A DNA stretch of 64,000 bases. Source: an uncultured Oceanospirillaceae bacterium. GTDB taxonomy: Bacteria; Pseudomonadota; Gammaproteobacteria; Pseudomonadales; Balneatricaceae. Below are positions 1 through 8,169 of the stretch, one piece after another. The translations under genes and the position numbers were made by a program. Within the stretch, counting starts at the first letter, position 1, and the number at the start of each line of letters is the position of its first letter. The notes beneath the pieces are model-generated. The model made no database searches. It worked only from the letters and a program-made list of their open reading frames with translations, and had not been told where the DNA came from. The DNA lies in NCBI GenBank assembly GCA_913057435.1, contig CAJXNY010000007.1:1-64000 (forward strand), read 5' to 3'.

Positions 1-50
1 CTGTTACCGCCGTGAAAGGGCGGTGTCCTGGACCACTAGACGAATGGGAC
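1..50 (-). tRNA. tRNA-Glu (anticodon TTC), 3' part cut off by window edge
   Basis: Read on the minus strand, this begins GTCCCATTCGTCTAGTGG, followed by a D-arm, an anticodon stem-loop CCGCCCTTTCACGGCGG with the TTC anticodon, and the start of the variable region. This is the standard bacterial tRNA-Glu pattern. The T-arm, acceptor 3' strand and CCA lie beyond base 1. It decodes GAA/GAG; in these bacteria glutamyl-tRNA is also the precursor for haem through the C5 pathway. Confidence 0.93.
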
Positions 51-73
51 GCTGTAGCCGTTGCCGTAACAAC

Positions 74-109
74 GAGGCGTATAATAAGATCACACCTCAC
101 TGCCGTCAA
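74..109 (-). promoter_or_regulatory. sigma-70 promoter of the tRNA-Glu gene
   Basis: On the minus strand there is a -35 box TTGACG (109-104), a 17-nt spacer and a -10 box TATTAT (86-81), placing the start near base 74, about 24 nt before the tRNA 5' end. Spacing and both boxes fit a strong stable-RNA promoter. A T-rich stretch on the plus strand (A-rich on the minus strand) just upstream, near 112-122, could act as an UP element. Confidence 0.7.
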
Positions 110-152
110 CATTTTTTTTAATTATTTCCTAGAGAAATCAACTGGTTAAGTT

Positions 153-1241
153 TTAACCAGCCAGCTCTCCCCGAGACTCCACGGCTGTTTTTGACTGTGA
201 CATAGGCCAGGCATTGAGTATCGCCTTAATAAGGGTTGCCAGGGGTATCGCGAAGAACACACCCCAGAAGCCCCACAGCCCACCAAATACCAGCACAGCA
301 ATAATAATCGCCACCGGGTGCAGGTTGACCGCCTCCGAGAACAACAGCGGCACCAGTACATTGCCATCCAGCGCCTGGATAATCCCGTAGGCAATCATCA
401 GATACATAAACTCATTACTACCGCCCCACTGAATAAAGGCGATCAGCGCCACCGGCAACGTCACCAGCGCCGCGCCGATATAGGGCACCAGCACCGACAA
501 TCCAACCATGATGGCCAGCAGCTCAGCGTAGTTCAAACCAAAGAAGGCAAAGCACAGATAGCTGGCCACACCGACGATAACAATCTCAATTACTTTACCC
601 CGGATATAGTTGGCGATCTGATCATCCATTTCGGTCCAGACCTGGTCCATCATCTCGCGCCGTTCCGGTAGGAACTTGGTCCACCAGCGGGTCAGGCTCC
701 GGCCATCTTTGAGGAAGAAAAACACCAGAATGGGCACCAGCACCAGATAGATCATCAGCGTCACCAGCCCGGCAATCGAATTCACCGAGAAGGTCAGCAC
801 CAGCTGCCCGGCCTTCGACAGCTCACGGGTTGCGGCATCAATGATTTCAGTAACCTGAGCTTCAGATACCAGCTCCGGATACTGCTCTGGCAATAACAAC
901 AAGGTTGCCTGCAGTTTCGACGCCATCCCCGGCAGCTCATTAAACAGATTCACCAGCTGCTGCCACACCTGGGGCATCACAATCAGCAAAAATGCTGACA
1001 GCACACTGACAAATACCAGGAATACGGTCACCACGGCGACCATATGCGGTAATTTTTTCTGCTCCAGCCAATCCACCGCGCCCTGCATCAGAAACGCCAG
1101 AATGATGCCGGCAAACACCGGCGTCAGCGTCTGACCCATGGTCAGAATAACCGCCAGCGCACCGGCCAGTAGCAGAAACAGCACCAGTGCCTCTTCATCA
1201 GAAAAGTAGCGCTCAATCCATTTGCGGAAGATCTCTCTCAC
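153..1241 (-). CDS. AI-2E family transporter / PerM-like permease
   Basis: A 362-residue inner-membrane protein of the AI-2E exporter (PerM/YfgO/TqsA) family. It shows paired N-terminal hydrophobic segments, a soluble mid-region at about residues 95-160, and a C-terminal group of helices with the family-typical stretch VGLSVLVPYIGAAL and a conserved PLLFSEAVNLHP segment. The start is GTG, preceded by GGAG. The gene lies 20 nt downstream of a TusA-like gene on the same strand, and a BepA-like protease is divergent. E. coli perM also sits next to bepA, which supports a PerM-type assignment. The substrate cannot be told from sequence; family members are linked to autoinducer-2 export or Na+(Li+)/H+ antiport. 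Confidence 0.88.
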   Translation of the reverse strand: MREIFRKWIERYFSDEEALVLFLLLAGALAVILTMGQTLTPVFAGIILAFLMQGAVDWLEQKKLPHMVAVVTVFLVFVSVLSAFLLIVMPQVWQQLVNLFNELPGMASKLQATLLLLPEQYPELVSEAQVTEIIDAATRELSKAGQLVLTFSVNSIAGLVTLMIYLVLVPILVFFFLKDGRSLTRWWTKFLPERREMMDQVWTEMDDQIANYIRGKVIEIVIVGVASYLCFAFFGLNYAELLAIMVGLSVLVPYIGAALVTLPVALIAFIQWGGSNEFMYLMIAYGIIQALDGNVLVPLLFSEAVNLHPVAIIIAVLVFGGLWGFWGVFFAIPLATLIKAILNAWPMSQSKTAVESRGELAG

Positions 1242-1261
1242 TTCAGCTTGCTCCTGAGGCT

Positions 1262-1498
1262 TCAGCCACGCTGGATCACATAGATGTAGTGATCACCCTC
1301 TTCCCTGCTTTCCAGCAAGGTATGAGCGGCCTGGTCGGTATAGGCTTTGAAGTCACGCACCGAACCAATATCCGTGGCAATGACTTGCAGAAATTGCCCC
1401 TTTTCCAGCTTGTTCAGCGCCTGTTTGGCTTTCAACAGCGGTAATGGGCAACTCAATCCACTGGTATCTAACACTTGATCTATCGAATAACTATTCAT
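1262..1498 (-). CDS. TusA-like sulfurtransferase (PA1006 type)
   Basis: A 78-residue SirA/TusA-fold protein. The active-site motif GLSCPLPLLKAK near residue 16 carries the single persulfide-forming cysteine in a CPxP context. Such proteins relay sulfane sulfur from cysteine desulfurases. The position between a PerM-like gene and divergent bepA resembles the P. aeruginosa PA1005-PA1006 arrangement, where PA1006 affects molybdenum cofactor and nitrate respiration; that role is inferred here. It differs from the canonical TusA of this window at 6271-6507, which has CPEPVM. Length and start are normal for the family. Confidence 0.87.
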   Translation of the reverse strand: MNSYSIDQVLDTSGLSCPLPLLKAKQALNKLEKGQFLQVIATDIGSVRDFKAYTDQAAHTLLESREEGDHYIYVIQRG

Positions 1499-1593
1499 AC
1501 TGTGACCTGTAGTGAAGGCACTAAGCGTCCAGATAAGATAAGTCCAGCACTATATACCAATTTCTGCAGGCCAGCGACCAGCGAAGCGATCTT

Positions 1594-3039
1594 ATGCGAC
1601 CAGCCACTACTTTGATTTTTATGATGTTATTAGGCCTTCTAACGCAGGCACCCGCGCGGGCTGACCTGCCCGACCTGAACGAAGGCAGTTACGGCGGCAT
1701 GACACTGGATACCGAGTATCAGCTGGGCCGTAATTTTGTCCGCAGCCTGCGTCGGCAGGCCCCATTGATGCGTGACCCGGCCAGCAGCTGGTACCTGGAA
1801 CAACTGGTCTGGCAACTGGCCGGACACAGCCAGCTGGGCGATACCCGGCTGGAAATCATCGGCCTGGATAACCCGCAATTTAACGCCTTTGCCGTGCCGG
1901 GTGGCATTATCGGCCTCAATGGCGGGCTGTTGCTATCAGCTCACAATGAAGGCGAACTGGCCTCGGTGGTTGCCCACGAGCTGGCCCATCTCAGCCAGCG
2001 CCACTTTGCCGCCCAGGTGGAGCAGCAACGCCAGAGCAAACCGCTGATGCTGGCCGGCATGCTGGCTGGCATTCTGCTCTCAAGCGTCAGCGGCGACGCC
2101 GCCACTGCTACCATCACCTCGACCCTGGCCGCCAGCAGTAGCGCCCAGCTGGCCTTCAGCCGCCGTAATGAACAGGAAGCCGACCGCATAGGTATGCAGA
2201 CCCTGATCGACAGCGGTTATAACCCGCATGCCATGCCAAAGATGTTTGGCCGACTGCTGAACAACTACCGCTATGCCAGCCGACCACCGGAGTTCCTGTC
2301 AACTCACCCACTGTCCAAGAGCCGTATCGCCGACTCCGAAGGCCGTGCTGCCCAGCTGACCGGCAACGACAGCACACCGTTTAAAGACCCGCAGCTGTTC
2401 GGCCTGGTCAAAGCCCGTCTGACCGCCAGTTACGACAGCAACCCTGCCCGGCTCGCGCAAACTCTGGCGGGCCAACAACAGGCCGCCAGCGGCAAAAACC
2501 ACCGCCTGCTAGGCTACGCCCGCTATGCCGCCTGGGTGAAAGCAAGCCAGCAGGACAAAGCCAACGCCAGCTGGCAACAGCTGGACAAAAAACTGCAGCG
2601 CCACTGGCTGGTACAGCAGACCCGCGCTGAGCAACTGCTCGACGCCCAGCAGCCCGGCAAAGCGGTGCAACTACTCAAGACCCAGCTGGCCCTCTATCCT
2701 GGCAGCTTCCCACTGCAACAGCGCCTGGCCGAAGCTCTGCACCAGAACGGCCAGATCAAGGCATCACTCAAGCTGTATCGCAAACTGGCACTCAAGCGCC
2801 CCACCGATGTCCACCTCCACTACCAGCTGGCCGAACTATACGGCCTGGCAGGTGACAAGAGCGGCGTCCATAAAGCCCGCACCGAGTACTTTATGCTGGT
2901 CGGCAATATCGACAAAGCGATGCGCCAGATTAAATTCGCCCGCCGGGAGAAAGGCCTCAGCGAAGCCGACAAACAGCAATTCGACCAGCTGGAACACGAA
3001 GCCAAGGAGATCCGCGAGCAGATGAAACAGACATTCTGA
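1594..3039 (+). CDS. bepA: BepA-like periplasmic M48 zinc metalloprotease with TPR domain
   Basis: A 481-residue protein with an N-terminal signal peptide (cut near ARA-DLP), an M48 peptidase domain and a C-terminal TPR-rich half (about residues 310-460). The zinc motif HELAH is at residues 128-132 and the third ligand Glu lies in the NEQEAD segment (about residue 195). E. coli BepA (YfgC) works at the outer membrane, degrading stalled LptD and assisting BAM-dependent assembly. Length (E. coli 487) and domain order match. It is divergent from the tusA-like/perM pair with a 95-nt shared promoter region. Confidence 0.92.
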   Translation: MRPATTLIFMMLLGLLTQAPARADLPDLNEGSYGGMTLDTEYQLGRNFVRSLRRQAPLMRDPASSWYLEQLVWQLAGHSQLGDTRLEIIGLDNPQFNAFAVPGGIIGLNGGLLLSAHNEGELASVVAHELAHLSQRHFAAQVEQQRQSKPLMLAGMLAGILLSSVSGDAATATITSTLAASSSAQLAFSRRNEQEADRIGMQTLIDSGYNPHAMPKMFGRLLNNYRYASRPPEFLSTHPLSKSRIADSEGRAAQLTGNDSTPFKDPQLFGLVKARLTASYDSNPARLAQTLAGQQQAASGKNHRLLGYARYAAWVKASQQDKANASWQQLDKKLQRHWLVQQTRAEQLLDAQQPGKAVQLLKTQLALYPGSFPLQQRLAEALHQNGQIKASLKLYRKLALKRPTDVHLHYQLAELYGLAGDKSGVHKARTEYFMLVGNIDKAMRQIKFARREKGLSEADKQQFDQLEHEAKEIREQMKQTF

Positions 3040-3122
3040 GCCTTCTCGGAGCTTGTTCTTTGACGGCTTGTGCCTCGCGTTCAGGATGATTGCAGGTTAT
3101 GTCTATCGATGAACACTCTGTT

Positions 3123-3158
3123 CGCCCTGAGCCTGGTGCAAAGCCTGTACTCAGGGTG
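3123..3158. repeat. imperfect hairpin in the bepA-MATE intergenic region
   Basis: CGCCCTGAG and CTCAGGGTG form a 9-bp stem (one G-T pair) around an 18-nt loop. It lies in a 229-bp gap (3040-3268) that otherwise shows no gene. The arm TTCGCCCTGAGC resembles dispersed intergenic repeats of other proteobacteria, but I see no second copy in this window. It has no T-run, so it is not a clear terminator. Confidence 0.4.
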
Positions 3159-3268
3159 AGCAGAAAAACGCCCCCCCATCCATTGCACCCTCAACCTCTG
3201 CCCTTGTATGCTTGCCCGTCACCGGGCTCGCCCGTATCTGAATCACGCCAACTATAGAAGTACCGCCC

Positions 3269-4642
3269 GTGTTTAGTCGCCAACGCTTTAATGAAATCAA
3301 AATCCTGCTGCAGCTCGGAGGCCCTATTATGGTTGCCCAGTTAGCGCAGACGGCCATGGGGTTTGTAGATACTGTCATGGCGGGCCGGGCCAGCTCTCAG
3401 GATCTGGCGGCGGTGGCGCTGGGCGGCAGCATCTGGTTGCCGCTCTATCTGGCCTGTACTGGCGTGCTGATGGCCACCACGCCACTGGTTGCCAACCAGG
3501 TGGGCAGCAATCGCTGTGACTCCACTGGCCGGACCTTGCACAAAGGCTTTGCGGTGGCGGCAATTATGGCGGTGATCAGCACACTGGTGCTGCTCAAGAG
3601 CGATCTGATTCTGCGTTATATGGGGGTAGAGCCTGCACTGACGGAGAAAACGTTTGCTTACCTCAAAGCCATCAGCTGGGGCTTCCCTGCCTTTATGCTC
3701 TATCAGGTGATACGCAGCTATAGTGAGGGCTTTGGTAAAACACGGCCGGTAATGAAGATCGCCATCCTCGGCCTGCTGTGTAATATTCCGCTCAACTATA
3801 TCTTTATCTACGGTAAATTTGGCCTGCCCGCCATGGGGGCTGAAGGCTGCGGCTGGGCAACCGCACTGGTGATGTGGCTGATGCTGCTGATCGGCCTGGT
3901 CTATCTCAAGCACAACGCAACCTTCCGTGATCTGCAGCTGCTTAGTCGATTTCATCCACCACAGTTACAACCACTGATTGCCTTTCTCAAGCTGGGCCTG
4001 CCCATCGGCGTTGCACTGTTGATTGAAGCCAGTATGTTTTCAGTGATCGCCCTGCTACTGGCCGACCAGGGCGAACAGGTTATCGCCGCCCACCAGATCA
4101 CCCTGAGTTTTACTGGTCTGAGCTTTATGATCCCATTGAGTGTCGCCATGGCCATAACCATCCGGGTTGGCCAGCTACAGGGCGCTGGAGATGGCGAAGG
4201 TGCACACTTTGCAGCCTTTACCGGCATTGGCATGGCTCTGGGCTGCGCCATAGCCTCATCATCATTTATGCTGGTCATTCCTGAGTTCATAACCAGCTGG
4301 TATACCACTGACCCGGTACTGATTAAAGCCGCCGCCAGTCTGGTGATGATCGCGGCACTGTTTCAATTCTCTGATGCCATCCAGGTGGCCTGCGCTGGCG
4401 CGTTGCGCGGCTACAAAGACACCTTTGTGCCACTGATGCTGGTGTTTGTTGCTTTCTGGGTAGTGGGCCTGCCGATGGGCATCGTACTGGGGCGCAGTGA
4501 TCTGCTGGTACCGATGATGGGGGCGGCCGGGTTCTGGGCTGCACTGGTTATCGGCCTGACAATCGGCGCTATACTGCTGTTATACCGGTTACGGATAATT
4601 GCCAGGCGCCATCTATGCCACAACGATACCGCGACTCTCTAG
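3269..4642 (+). CDS. MATE family efflux transporter (NorM-like)
   Basis: A 457-residue multidrug and toxin extrusion protein with the usual twelve hydrophobic segments in two six-helix halves. Typical MATE stretches are visible, such as GGPIMVAQLAQTAMGFVDTV at the N-terminus and AGALRGYKDT in the second half. The family exports cationic drugs in exchange for Na+ or H+. The start is GTG with only a weak ribosome site. The 3' end overlaps the next gene by 28 nt, which implies translational coupling with the DUF3080 lipoprotein. Confidence 0.93.
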   Translation: MFSRQRFNEIKILLQLGGPIMVAQLAQTAMGFVDTVMAGRASSQDLAAVALGGSIWLPLYLACTGVLMATTPLVANQVGSNRCDSTGRTLHKGFAVAAIMAVISTLVLLKSDLILRYMGVEPALTEKTFAYLKAISWGFPAFMLYQVIRSYSEGFGKTRPVMKIAILGLLCNIPLNYIFIYGKFGLPAMGAEGCGWATALVMWLMLLIGLVYLKHNATFRDLQLLSRFHPPQLQPLIAFLKLGLPIGVALLIEASMFSVIALLLADQGEQVIAAHQITLSFTGLSFMIPLSVAMAITIRVGQLQGAGDGEGAHFAAFTGIGMALGCAIASSSFMLVIPEFITSWYTTDPVLIKAAASLVMIAALFQFSDAIQVACAGALRGYKDTFVPLMLVFVAFWVVGLPMGIVLGRSDLLVPMMGAAGFWAALVIGLTIGAILLLYRLRIIARRHLCHNDTATL

Positions 4643-5685
4643 CCTGGCTGCTGCTACTGGCCAGTCTGCTGACTGGCTGTAGCAAACCTGAAGGTCAGGC
4701 ACTGCTGGAAGACTACCTTTACCGGCTTGGCAACGCGACCAATACCGAGATCAACAGCAGCCTTGATCAACTACCAGCCATAGCCGCGTATCCACCGCGC
4801 CGGAAACGGCTGGTTGCCCTGCAGGAGGTACGTGAGGGAATGCTGGATACGCTCAATCTGCGGGCCTGCAATCTGCTGCCGTTAATCGCGCAGCGCAACA
4901 GTTCACTGGGCAGAGTCATGCCCGTCTCGCAGCAGCTGATCTACGAAGTCCGCTTTTACAGCCTGATACGCCAGTGCCGCACCCTGCCCCAGGTACGTAC
5001 CGACACATCGCTGTTGCGCCAGGTCAATGAGATTTATCGAGTAAAACAGCAGAACCTGCCCCGCGTATTGTGGAACGCTATCTATAACTCAACCGAAATC
5101 GAAGCGAACTTTGCACTCGGTGCGCCGCCACTGGTACCTGGTGAAACCGACAGCCTTGGCCCGGCGCTCAACAGCCTGCAGCACTTTGAGCAACTGATCA
5201 GGCTCAGCCAGCAAACAACCCCCTGGCAACTGCCTGCTTTTATCGAAAAACTGGAAGATGACTACGAAACCCTGTACCGCAACCCGTTCGGAGCGCACTG
5301 GCTAAGCAGCATCCGACTGATGACTGAAACCCTGTCCCGTGCGGCTAGCAGCCTTGAAACCCGACTCAGCCAGCGCCCGCTCTGCCCACAGGCACGACCT
5401 ACACCCAAAGCAAAAATCCTGCATAACGTGTTTCTCCGTTATTACGCTGCCAGGGTACAACCCTATATGGCACTGACCCACCGCAGCGGGCAGCGCTGGT
5501 TACAACAACATGAAACGTTACTGCAGGCACTGAAATATGGAGCACTATTAAACGATTACCGCAGCCAGGTGCTATCGGTACAGAGCACGCTATGGCAGGA
5601 CTATATCAAGGCCCGTGACCGCCATACCCATGCATGGCAGAAACAGCTGAGTCAGTGCGGGCTGATGCCCAGCAGCCAGATATAA
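4615..5685 (+). CDS. DUF3080 family lipoprotein
   Basis: A 356-residue protein starting with a lipoprotein signal: a hydrophobic stretch ending in the lipobox LLTGC (Cys near residue 22), so it should be lipid-anchored in the cell envelope. The rest is soluble and mostly helical, matching the DUF3080 family found in marine gammaproteobacteria and Pseudomonas. No catalytic motif is visible and the function is unknown. The start lies inside the MATE gene (28-nt overlap), and its stop codon is the first part of the following terminator stem. Confidence 0.8.
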   Translation: MPQRYRDSLAWLLLLASLLTGCSKPEGQALLEDYLYRLGNATNTEINSSLDQLPAIAAYPPRRKRLVALQEVREGMLDTLNLRACNLLPLIAQRNSSLGRVMPVSQQLIYEVRFYSLIRQCRTLPQVRTDTSLLRQVNEIYRVKQQNLPRVLWNAIYNSTEIEANFALGAPPLVPGETDSLGPALNSLQHFEQLIRLSQQTTPWQLPAFIEKLEDDYETLYRNPFGAHWLSSIRLMTETLSRAASSLETRLSQRPLCPQARPTPKAKILHNVFLRYYAARVQPYMALTHRSGQRWLQQHETLLQALKYGALLNDYRSQVLSVQSTLWQDYIKARDRHTHAWQKQLSQCGLMPSSQI

Positions 5686-5722
5686 CAAAGGCCCGACAGT
5701 TGCCTGACGGGCCTTTGTTATT
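5683..5722. terminator. bidirectional terminator between DUF3080 gene and proQ
   Basis: Arms TAACAAAGGCCCG and CGGGCCTTTGTTA pair perfectly (13 bp) around a 12-nt loop. The stem is GC-rich at the top and AT-rich at the base, with T-rich flanks in both directions. It starts at the DUF3080 stop codon and separates two convergent genes. Confidence 0.8.
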
Positions 5723-5736
5723 ACGAACAACTGTGT

Positions 5737-6264
5737 TTACTTACGGGTCATACTGACCAGTGCTTCCAGCTTGTTCGACATACGTTCTTCTGTTTCACGC
5801 TCAACCTGCTGCTCGCGGCGCTTTTTATTCAGATCACGCAATTTGTTTTTCGCGTGCAAGGCCTCATCAGCAGTGACCTTACCGGCAGGTTCACCTTTGA
5901 CATCAATACGGTCTACATCTGCGCGAATGGAGCGGATGTAGGCCAGAGAGCGCACATAGCTGGCCAGTGCGCGTTTAATCTTGTTTTTAGCCACCTTTTC
6001 GTCAGCGACCAGGTCTTCCTGAATGCCAATTTTCAACGGGCGAACATTGTCGCGGTTGAAGACTTCTGGGTATGCATCCATCAACAACTGCAGAGCAGCC
6101 ATGTTAGCTGCGCGGTTTTTTGACTTTGGCTTTGTAACGGTAGAAGTTTCGCTCACCTTAGGGGACCTTACGTGCTGGCGTCGCTCATGGTCAGACAACA
6201 TCGCATCCAGCTGATCAATCAGCTCAAATGTTGCATCTGTTGAACGTTCAATCGAAGAAGACAT
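5737..6264 (-). CDS. proQ: ProQ/FinO-domain RNA chaperone
   Basis: A 175-residue basic protein. The ProQ/FinO RNA-binding domain covers about residues 45-150, with recognisable stretches LLMDAYPEVF and VRPLKIGIQEDL followed by the conserved ALASYVRSLAYIRSI segment. These proteins bind structured 3' ends of small RNAs and mRNAs. It is shorter than E. coli ProQ (232 aa) and lacks the C-terminal Tudor-like domain, as do many minimal ProQ proteins; a charged, coiled-coil-like tail (KKRREQQVERETEER) follows. It lies 6 nt after tusA on the same strand, so the two are probably co-transcribed. Confidence 0.88.
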   Translation of the reverse strand: MSSSIERSTDATFELIDQLDAMLSDHERRQHVRSPKVSETSTVTKPKSKNRAANMAALQLLMDAYPEVFNRDNVRPLKIGIQEDLVADEKVAKNKIKRALASYVRSLAYIRSIRADVDRIDVKGEPAGKVTADEALHAKNKLRDLNKKRREQQVERETEERMSNKLEALVSMTRK

Positions 6265-6270
6265 CAGATG

Positions 6271-6507
6271 TCAGTTACCTTTACGGATAATGTATTCAAA
6301 CTGTTCACCAGCCACCTGTTGTGCAACCAGTTCATGCCCTAAAAAGGTACAGAACTTGGGAATGTCACGCTGGGTCGACGGGTCTGTTGCTACAATACGC
6401 AGCAGCTCACCGGCAGCCATATCACGTACTTTGTTATGCAACAGCATCACGGGCTCCGGACAATACAGCCCGCAAGCGTCCATCTGATGATCAATCTGAT
6501 AATCCAA
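6271..6507 (-). CDS. tusA: sulfurtransferase TusA
   Basis: A 78-residue TusA. The motif CGLYCPEPVM (catalytic Cys about residue 15) and the stretch ATDPSTQRDIPKFCTFLGHE match E. coli TusA closely. TusA takes persulfide sulfur from IscS and passes it to TusBCD/E for 2-thiolation of U34 in Lys, Glu and Gln tRNAs, and also feeds molybdenum cofactor synthesis. The nearby rlmM on the same strand recalls Pseudomonas gene order. This is the second TusA-family gene in the window. Confidence 0.93.
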   Translation of the reverse strand: MDYQIDHQMDACGLYCPEPVMLLHNKVRDMAAGELLRIVATDPSTQRDIPKFCTFLGHELVAQQVAGEQFEYIIRKGN

Positions 6508-6750
6508 GGTAAAACACCTGTTTTTGAAATCGGCGCTATTGTCGCAAATTCACTCCCTCAGCGGAAGCACTCCCGGTGCGATTAACGCCAACGAAGGTCG
6601 TATCAGACATTCAGATGCGCTCAGGCACACCCCGGCAGTCGCATTTACACTATAAATACGCGATGATGACGATAGCGTTGCCATCCAGCAATGCACGCTG
6701 ACTTTCACCCGGCAACGTTCAATGACAAGAAAAGATCAAGGTGAGCGCAT

Positions 6751-7032
6751 ATGATTCGAGTATTAATTGAGCGCCAGATCGCAGACGGACTGGCAGAGCA
6801 CTATGAACAGGCTGCCCGTAACACGCTGCAACAGGCAATGCAGGCCCATGGTTTTATCAGTGGTGAGGCGCTATACGACGCCAACAATCCGGACCACCGG
6901 GTAATCCTGGCAACGTTCCGTACGATTCAGGACTGGCAACGCTGGGCGCGCTCGCCCGAGCGTAAACAGATTATGGAAGCGCTGACGCCAATGCTGCAAA
7001 CGGATGAGAAAATCACCCTGCTCCAGCATTAA
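6751..7032 (+). CDS. antibiotic biosynthesis monooxygenase (ABM) family protein
   Basis: A 93-residue single-domain protein of the ABM/dimeric alpha-beta barrel fold: strand (MIRVLIERQI), helix, then GFISGEALYDANNPDHRVIL and the common FRTIQDWQRWARSPERKQI segment. Members include small quinol monooxygenases and haem-degrading enzymes, but many are uncharacterised and no specific substrate can be given. The start ATG is preceded by AAGGTGAG. It is a single gene with a 240-bp leader region in which I see no other gene, and is followed by a perfect palindrome. Confidence 0.72.
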   Translation: MIRVLIERQIADGLAEHYEQAARNTLQQAMQAHGFISGEALYDANNPDHRVILATFRTIQDWQRWARSPERKQIMEALTPMLQTDEKITLLQH

Positions 7033-7052
7033 TCCACCCTCCGTATCAAAGC

Positions 7053-7086
7053 GCCAGAGGGCCTGTCAGCTGACAGGCCCTCTGGC
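7053..7086. terminator. perfect 34-bp palindrome between convergent genes
   Basis: GCCAGAGGGCCTGTCAG is followed directly by its exact reverse complement (17-bp arms, no spacer). It lies between the ABM gene stop (7032) and the rlmM stop (7105). No T-run follows on either strand, so it is a likely but non-canonical bidirectional terminator or mRNA 3'-end stabiliser. Confidence 0.65.
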
Positions 7087-7104
7087 AGACAACGTGACCC
7101 CGCC

Positions 7105-8169
7105 TCAGAGCATCCGCAGATGACAGGTAATCTCTTCACGGTCATGGTAAAGCTGCTTGGCACGCAACTCCCAATGTAAGCCCTGCTTTTTCAGCTCGGT
7201 TTCAATGTGCTGCAAGCAACGCTCCGTCTCTTTATAACGCTGCTTCATCGGTAATTTCAGGTTGAATATCGCTTCCCGGCAATAGCCATTTACTGCCCAC
7301 TCGACCACCATGGCGGCTGTGCGAATCGGCTTATCGACCATATCACACACCATCCAGTTGACGATTTTTTCCGGCACAAACAGATAGCCGTCTTCTTTAC
7401 AGTGAGTCACCTGCCCACTATCCATCAGCTCTTCATCCATTGGGCCGTTATCGACTGCACTGACAAACATACCGCGCTGCACCAGCTGCCATGTCCAGCC
7501 GCCCGGCGCCGCACCCAGATCAACCGCACGCCCTCCGGTCAGGCGCGTATCCCACTCATCACGCGGCACAAACCAGTGCCAGGCCTCTTCCAGCTTGAGG
7601 GTTGAGCGGCTCGGTGCCTGTTTTGGAAATTTAAGCCGGGGAATCCCCTGAGGCCAGGGCGAGGCATTGCTTACTGGTGCGATACCCAACGCTATTTTCT
7701 CACCACTGAGTGCAAACAGCTGCAGACGCCAGCCTTTGTCGCCTTTTGCCGGACGCAGCCATTTATCCCGTTTCAACCGCTGCACCAGGGCGGAACCAAA
7801 CTTGCGACAGAACGTGGCCAGCTCGCGGCCGTCGGTTGTGTCCGGATATTCAACCCAGACCTCAGCACAGTCAGGCAGCCCATCCAGCCCAGCTCGAATC
7901 TGACCCACGCGATCTTCGCGATCCAGCGCCAGCCAGTCGGTTGCCAGTGTCCATTGGCGGATGTATATCAGCTTATTGAACGGCAGATTTTCTATCGCCT
8001 GATACAGTGCATCACCCTCTGCACCGAGAAAACTTACGTAGCCCTGGCCGTCAACCAGCTGGCAGTAACCATAAACACCCGCCTGCGACAGACAGGCGGT
8101 AATTTCAGCGGCGGCTTCTTTTTCGAATCCGGAACGACACTGCAGTATCAGCTGTTTGAACTTATCCAC
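7105..8169 (-). CDS. rlmM: 23S rRNA (cytidine-2498 2'-O)-methyltransferase RlmM
   Basis: A 354-residue RlmM (YgdE). The N-terminal THUMP-like part (about residues 1-150) is followed by a Rossmann methyltransferase domain with the SAM motif VDLGAAPGGWTWQL and the catalytic-region stretch VCDMVDKPIR. It 2'-O-methylates C2498 of 23S rRNA. The length is normal. The start ATG overlaps the end of the upstream hydrolase gene by 8 nt, so the two form an operon. Confidence 0.95.
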   Translation of the reverse strand: MDKFKQLILQCRSGFEKEAAAEITACLSQAGVYGYCQLVDGQGYVSFLGAEGDALYQAIENLPFNKLIYIRQWTLATDWLALDREDRVGQIRAGLDGLPDCAEVWVEYPDTTDGRELATFCRKFGSALVQRLKRDKWLRPAKGDKGWRLQLFALSGEKIALGIAPVSNASPWPQGIPRLKFPKQAPSRSTLKLEEAWHWFVPRDEWDTRLTGGRAVDLGAAPGGWTWQLVQRGMFVSAVDNGPMDEELMDSGQVTHCKEDGYLFVPEKIVNWMVCDMVDKPIRTAAMVVEWAVNGYCREAIFNLKLPMKQRYKETERCLQHIETELKKQGLHWELRAKQLYHDREEITCHLRML

